Source of the DNA: an uncultured Alistipes sp.
Lineage (GTDB): Bacteria > Bacteroidota > Bacteroidia > Bacteroidales > Rikenellaceae
Length of the DNA stretch: 5,143 bases
Reading direction: 5' to 3'
Assembly: GCA_900769745.1 (NCBI GenBank)
Contig: CAAGHX010000151.1
Span: 1 to 5,143, forward strand
Shown here: positions 5,129-5,143 of the stretch, piece after piece
Layout of the letters: each line of letters begins with the position of its first letter
Position numbering within the stretch: the stretch's first letter is position 1
Position numbers and translations under genes: made by a program
Notes under the pieces: generated by a model
The model's database searches: none
Seen by the model: the letters and a program-made list of their open reading frames with translations, nothing else
What the model was told of the DNA's origin: nothing

Positions 5129-5143
5129 AGATCGGAAGAGCAC
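5129..5143 (+). other. residual Illumina TruSeq adapter, not genomic
   Basis: The last 15 bases, AGATCGGAAGAGCAC, are identical to the start of the Illumina TruSeq read-1 (indexed) adapter. The last two bases separate it from the read-2 adapter, which continues GAGCGTCGTG. On the minus strand it translates from GTG as MLFRS, a well-known adapter artefact at protein N termini. The genuine sequence ends at 5128, and the window's right end is very probably a contig end. Confidence 0.95.

Noticed and set aside
5129..5143. GTG start giving a complete 779-residue protein
   Set aside because: The GTG and the next four codons are adapter sequence, and the protein begins in the middle of a domain.
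1..5143. CRISPR array, mobile element, phage or defence genes
   Set aside because: I saw no repeat-spacer pattern, terminal inverted repeats, transposase or nuclease signatures. The tRNA is intact, with no duplicated 3' end in the window to suggest an integration site.

Overview
The window looks like a piece of a gut-type Bacteroidales genome (phylum Bacteroidota), probably one end of a short-read assembly contig. The reasons are promoter boxes of the TTTG / TAnnTTTG type, start codons without clear Shine-Dalgarno sequences, a tRNA gene with no encoded CCA, and a protein set typical of the group: a DUF4878-type lipoprotein, a YiiX-like cysteine hydrolase, and a golvesin/amidase/FN3 cell-wall protein. 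No CRISPR array, insertion sequence, phage or defence module is visible. I cannot name the species.

Layout. Positions 1-210 hold a tRNA-Lys(UUU) gene on the minus strand with its own good promoter, a strong hairpin in its short 5' leader, and a possible terminator cut by the window edge. Next, on the minus strand, come ybaK (a Cys-tRNA(Pro) deacylase) and its terminator. From 790 to 859 two divergent promoters overlap: one drives ybaK leftwards, the other drives a two-gene plus-strand operon. That operon is a small DUF4878-type lipoprotein followed, with a 23-base overlap, by a secreted YiiX-like NlpC/P60 cysteine hydrolase (ends at 1868). From the right, a minus-strand operon runs inwards: a large exported protein (truncated at its N terminus by the sequence end) with a golvesin-like domain, an N-acetylmuramoyl-L-alanine amidase-like domain, FN3 and a glutamine-amidotransferase-like C-terminal domain, followed 27 bases later by a SBF/BASS-type membrane transporter.

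The two operons converge and overlap by 16 bases. The best terminator in the window, an 11-bp stem with a GCAA tetraloop and eight U, belongs to the minus-strand operon but lies wholly inside the coding sequence of the plus-strand hydrolase.

The last 15 bases (5129-5143) are not genomic. They match the start of the Illumina TruSeq read-1 adapter, so the apparent GTG start and the residues MLFRS of the large protein are artefacts. Functionally the window is ordinary housekeeping plus envelope biology: translation quality control (tRNA, YbaK), two probable envelope hydrolases, a lipoprotein and a transporter. I see no convincing new multi-gene system. The points most worth a second look are the adapter, the terminator inside the opposing gene, and the promoter arrangement at 819-860.
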